From Streptomyces cinerochromogenes (GTDB taxonomy: Bacteria; Actinomycetota; Actinomycetes; Streptomycetales; Streptomycetaceae): a DNA stretch of 64,000 nt. Positions within the stretch are counted from its first letter, which is position 1, and the number at the start of each line of letters is the position of its first letter. A program made the translations under genes and the position numbers. Below, one piece after another: positions 61,127 to 64,000 of this stretch. A model generated the notes under the pieces. It had not been told where the DNA came from. It did not search any database and saw nothing but the letters and a program-made list of their open reading frames with translations. The stretch covers positions 1-64,000 of the forward strand of contig NZ_BMRM01000032.1 in the NCBI RefSeq assembly GCF_014648635.1. The letters run 5' to 3'.

Positions 61127-62296
61127 ATGCGAGACGCAGTCATCGTCGAAGCCGTACGCACCCCCGTCGGCAAGGGCAAGCCGAACGGCTCCCTCGCCCA
61201 CGTCCACCCCGTGCAGCTCCTCGCGCACACCCTGCGCACCCTGGTCGAGCGCTCCGGCGTCGACCCGGTGCTGATCGACGACGTGATCGGCGGCACCGTC
61301 GACCAGGTCGGCGAGCAGGCCATGAACACCACCCGGTACGCCGTCCTCGCCGCCGGCCTGCCCGAGTCCGTCCCGGCCACCACCGTGGACCGCCAGTGCG
61401 GCTCCTCCCAGCAGGCCGTGCACTTCGCCGCGCAGGGGGTGATCTCCGGGGCGTACGACCTCGTGGTCGCCTGCGGTGTGGAGTCGATGAGCCGGGTGCC
61501 GATGTGGTCCAACGTGCCCGCGGGCAAGGACCCGTTCGGTCCCGGCGTCGCCGAGCGCTACCCGGAGGGCCTGGTACCGCAGGGGATCAGCGCCGAACTC
61601 ATCGCCGCCAAGTGGTCCCTCACCCGCGCCCGGATGGACGAGTTCGCGGTCTCCTCCCACCACAAGGCCGCCGCCGCGTGGCGGTCCGGGCTCTTCGACG
61701 CCGAGATCGCGCCGCTCGACGGTGTCGCCCGCGACGAGTGCGTCCGCCCGGACAGCACCCCGGAGATCCTCGCCGGGCTCAAGCCCGCCTACTACGACCC
61801 CGTTTTCGCCGAGCGCTTCCCGCAGATCGAGTGGAACGTCACCGCGGGCAACGCGAGCCCGGTCAACGACGGCGCCTCCGCCGTCCTGATCACCTCCAGC
61901 GAGACCGCGGCCCGGCTCGGGCTGCGCCCGCTGGCCCGTCTGCACAGCTTCGCCGTGACCGGTTCCGATCCGCTGCTCATGCTCACCGGGGTCGTCCCGG
62001 CCACCGAGAAGGTGCTGCGCCGGGCCGGGCTGAACCTGGCCGACATCGACCTGTTCGAGGTCAACGAGGCCTTCTCCAGCGTGGTGCTCGCCTGGCAGCA
62101 GGAGACCGGCGCCGACCTCGCCAAGGTCAACGTGCACGGCGGCGCGATCGCCCTCGGCCACCCGCTCGGCGCGAGCGGCACCCGGCTCACCACGACCCTG
62201 GTCCACGCGATGCGCGAACGCGGTGCCCGCTACGCCCTGCAGACCATGTGCGAGGCGGGCGGCCTCGCCAACGCGATGATCCTGGAAGGCGTCTGA
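61127..62296 (+). CDS. Acetyl-CoA acetyltransferase / thiolase
   Basis: A 389-residue thiolase. The nucleophilic cysteine lies in TTVDRQCGSSQQAVHFAAQG. The catalytic His is in NVHGGAIALGHPLGASGTR and the second Cys in MCEAGGLANAMI (usual CEGGG). It forms or cleaves 3-ketoacyl-CoA, probably in fatty-acid or steroid-type beta-oxidation. GGAGG lies 8 bases before ATG 61127. The divergent HxlR gene likely regulates it. Confidence 0.93.
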   Translation: MRDAVIVEAVRTPVGKGKPNGSLAHVHPVQLLAHTLRTLVERSGVDPVLIDDVIGGTVDQVGEQAMNTTRYAVLAAGLPESVPATTVDRQCGSSQQAVHFAAQGVISGAYDLVVACGVESMSRVPMWSNVPAGKDPFGPGVAERYPEGLVPQGISAELIAAKWSLTRARMDEFAVSSHHKAAAAWRSGLFDAEIAPLDGVARDECVRPDSTPEILAGLKPAYYDPVFAERFPQIEWNVTAGNASPVNDGASAVLITSSETAARLGLRPLARLHSFAVTGSDPLLMLTGVVPATEKVLRRAGLNLADIDLFEVNEAFSSVVLAWQQETGADLAKVNVHGGAIALGHPLGASGTRLTTTLVHAMRERGARYALQTMCEAGGLANAMILEGV

Positions 62297-62306
62297 GCGA
62301 GGGACC

Positions 62307-62339
62307 CGCGCCCCCCAGGGGTGACCCGGCGGGGGCGCG
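62307..62339 (+). terminator. Thiolase terminator
   Basis: CGCGCCCCC (62307-62315) pairs with GGGGGCGCG (62331-62339), just behind the thiolase stop and before a convergent gene. Confidence 0.68.
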
Positions 62340-62377
62340 TCGAGCCGGTCGCCCGGGGTCCCGGCGCCCGGCGGCCG

Positions 62378-62821
62378 TCACCGGGCCATGGCCCGGCCCG
62401 CCGCCGCCACCAGTTCGTCCGTCGCGGTGATGGCGGCCTCGCGGCGGGCCGCGAGGGCGGTGTGGTCGGGGGCGTCCCGTAGGGCGAACGCGGCCAGGGC
62501 TGCCCGGCGGGCCGGTTCGGTGAGGATGGGTTCGAGGACGGAGACCGTGACCAGGGGGGCGGTCACGGCGGAGCGGGTGGCGTGGGTCACCGCGCGCGCC
62601 GCCTCGACGGCCTCCGCGTCCGCGCCGTTCAGCCGCAGGTCCTCGCGGTGCCACAGGGCCCGCCGGTGGTCGCCGAGGACCGCCACCAGTTCGCCCAGCG
62701 CCACGCGCAGCGCGTCCGCTCTCCGTTCGGCGCGGGCGGCCCGCTCACGCCGGGACTGGAGCAGCGCGGTGAACGCCCCGCCGAGCAGCGTGCCGGCCAC
62801 GGCGATGATGCTGGACCACAT
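62378..62821 (-). CDS. Small protein with N-terminal membrane helix (KilB-like)
   Basis: A 147-residue protein. The first 20 residues form one membrane helix (WSSIIAVAGTLLGGAFTALL). The rest is Arg/Ala-rich and helical, with ERAARAERRADALRVALGEL and ALAAFALRDAPDHTALAARR. It resembles small Streptomyces proteins I remember being labelled KilB after a plasmid spread gene, but no plasmid genes are adjacent, and this cannot be verified here. The gene ends only 3 bases from the next gene start region, so the pair may be co-transcribed. Confidence 0.7.
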   Translation of the reverse strand: MWSSIIAVAGTLLGGAFTALLQSRRERAARAERRADALRVALGELVAVLGDHRRALWHREDLRLNGADAEAVEAARAVTHATRSAVTAPLVTVSVLEPILTEPARRAALAAFALRDAPDHTALAARREAAITATDELVAAAGRAMAR

Positions 62822-62824
62822 CGC

Positions 62825-63595
62825 TCACCGGCCGCGCAGCTGGTGACGCTTGCGCCAGGCCAGCACCGTGCCCGCCAGCGCCGGTACGGCGATGCAGGCC
62901 ATCGCGATCAGGAAGGCGGGGGAGGTCGGCGCCGAGGCACGGGCGCCGGCGACGGCGTAGGCGGCCGTGTTCGGGATCGAGCCGAGCCCGGTGGCCAGCA
63001 GGAAGGGCAGCCAGCCCATGCGGGAGACGGCCGCGCAGTAGTTCGCCGCCCAGAACGGCACCCCGGGGAAGAGCCTCAGGGCCAGCATGGACCGGAACCC
63101 GTGCCGGCTGAGCTGCCCGTCGGCCGCCCGCAGCCAGCGGCCCCGCAGCAGCGGGCGCAGCGCGTCCTGCCCGAGCAGCCGGCCCAGCCCGAAGGCCACG
63201 CCGGCACCGAGCACCGTGCCCGCGAGTGCCGTCGTCAGCCCCAGCTGCGAGCCGAACAGCGCGCCCGCGGCGAGGTTCAGCAAGGGGCGCGGGACGAACG
63301 CCACCGTGCACAGCCCGTACGCCGCCCCGAACACCACGGCCGCCGCGGCCCCGCCGAGCTGCGGCGGCCAGCCGTGCGTCAGCAGCCGCTGCGGCTCGAA
63401 CAGCAGCACGCAGGCGGCCGCGCCGGCCAGCAGCGCGAGCAGCAGGGAGAGCCGGGCGTAGGGGGAGAACAGCGCCCGGGTGCAGGTGGCGACGAGGCCC
63501 CTGGGGCGCAGCGGGGGCGGGACGGGGACGGCGAGCTCCGTGGCGGCGGCCCGGGGAGAGGCCGTGGCGGTGCCAGAGCGGTTGGCATCGAGCAT
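62825..63595 (-). CDS. VTT-domain (TVP38/DedA-like) membrane protein
   Basis: A 256-residue membrane protein with about six helices. The VTT/SNARE-associated core reads RPLLNLAAGALFGSQLGLTT, then RHGFRSMLALRLFPGVPFWA and GSIPNTAAYAVAG. Family members act in lipid or small-molecule movement across membranes. The first 45 residues are a cytoplasmic Pro/Ala-rich tail. It precedes the KilB-like gene by 3 bases on the same strand. Confidence 0.86.
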   Translation of the reverse strand: MLDANRSGTATASPRAAATELAVPVPPPLRPRGLVATCTRALFSPYARLSLLLALLAGAAACVLLFEPQRLLTHGWPPQLGGAAAAVVFGAAYGLCTVAFVPRPLLNLAAGALFGSQLGLTTALAGTVLGAGVAFGLGRLLGQDALRPLLRGRWLRAADGQLSRHGFRSMLALRLFPGVPFWAANYCAAVSRMGWLPFLLATGLGSIPNTAAYAVAGARASAPTSPAFLIAMACIAVPALAGTVLAWRKRHQLRGR

Positions 63596-63697
63596 CCGAC
63601 GACACTAACCGACGAACGTGTGTGATCGCCGTCAAGTGGCGGGCGGGGAAAGGTCCGGGCGTCCCTGGCGCCCGGACCCGTGACCGTTGCCCGTGAC

Positions 63698-64000
63698 TCA
63701 CGCGGCGAGAGCGTGACCGGGGTGCAGGACCACCTTGGTGTAGCCCTCGACCCGCTTGTCGAACTTCTCGTACGCCTGCGGCGCCTGGTCGAGCGGCAGC
63801 TCGTGGGAGACCACGAAGCTGGGCTTGGCCCGCCCGGCGATGATCAGGTCGCGCAGCTGGCGGTTGTACCGCTTGACGTTGCACTGACCCGTGCCCATCT
63901 GCTGGCCCTTCTCGAACATCCGGCCGATGGAGACCAGCAACTGGCCGTGCTTGGCGTGCTCGTCCGGCCCGCCGGGGTCCGAGGGCACGTACAGGCCCGG
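63698..64000 (-). CDS. Zinc-dependent alcohol/formaldehyde dehydrogenase, C-terminal part
   Basis: The last 100 or so residues of a medium-chain dehydrogenase; the start lies beyond the right edge. Recognisable features are GRMFEKGQQMGTGQCNVKRY and HELPLDQAPQAYEKFDKRVE, followed by KVVLHPGHALAA. This end is characteristic of glutathione-independent formaldehyde dehydrogenase-like enzymes. Zinc and cofactor residues are not in view, so substrate is uncertain. Confidence 0.85.
   Translation of the reverse strand, partial: PGLYVPSDPGGPDEHAKHGQLLVSIGRMFEKGQQMGTGQCNVKRYNRQLRDLIIAGRAKPSFVVSHELPLDQAPQAYEKFDKRVEGYTKVVLHPGHALAA

Overview
The window looks like chromosomal DNA of a Streptomyces or close relative. 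Base composition is very GC-rich with GC-biased third codon positions, many genes start at GTG behind AGGAGG-type ribosome sites, genes often overlap by GTGA/ATGA, and the gene set is typical of that genus (DUF881/small-basic-protein cluster, GarA-like FHA protein, paired MerR genes, glycine riboswitch before gcvP, many one-component regulators). The left edge is the 3-prime end of a 5S rRNA gene, so an rRNA operon ends here.

Layout. 1-14.1 kb: a conserved actinobacterial block, CDP-alcohol phosphatidyltransferase, a nucleotidyltransferase with a degenerate phosphomannomutase domain, DUF881 / small basic protein / DUF881, an FHA protein, MerR, bifunctional nuclease, MerR, DNA polymerase IV, PRC-barrel protein and glycine-riboswitch-controlled gcvP. 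This order parallels mycobacterial Rv1822-Rv1832, but gcvH is absent. 14.1-18.1 kb: a molybdate module (modABC flanked by a molbindin and a DNA-binding Mop protein). 18.1-29.4 kb: permease, stress protein, glutamate-cysteine-ligase-like enzyme, membrane protease, PhzF-like protein and MerR/PadR regulators with visible operators. 29.5-38.4 kb: Clp-N protein, three EamA transporters, MocR, LysR, flavin split-barrel proteins, an isochorismatase-like pseudoenzyme and a Rieske lipoprotein.

38.9-46.2 kb is the most unusual part. Five overlapping plus-strand genes (aminotransferase, PIN-like protein, DapA-family aldolase/lyase, haem-oxygenase-like diiron oxidase, Rieske ferredoxin) face an EamA exporter and a stand-alone TrpB-like enzyme on the minus strand. 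A 9-bp perfect inverted repeat sits in the shared promoter region. I infer a small cluster that makes and exports a modified amino acid: aldol or lyase chemistry (DapA), transamination, N- or C-oxidation by the diiron enzyme fed by the Rieske protein, and possibly beta-substitution by the TrpB-like enzyme. The product is unknown. A minisatellite-rich gap (46.2-46.9 kb) separates it from what follows.

46.9-64 kb: a HipA-like kinase with DUF3037, two SDR/FabG enzymes, an orphan peptide-binding lipoprotein, uracil-DNA glycosylase, a TetR-controlled FAD monooxygenase plus Gfo/Idh oxidoreductase, a lipoprotein N-acyltransferase, undecaprenyl-diphosphatase, HxlR with a divergent thiolase, a VTT-domain membrane protein, and the C-terminus of a zinc alcohol/formaldehyde dehydrogenase running off the right edge. 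No tRNA, insertion sequence, prophage, CRISPR array or replication origin was seen.
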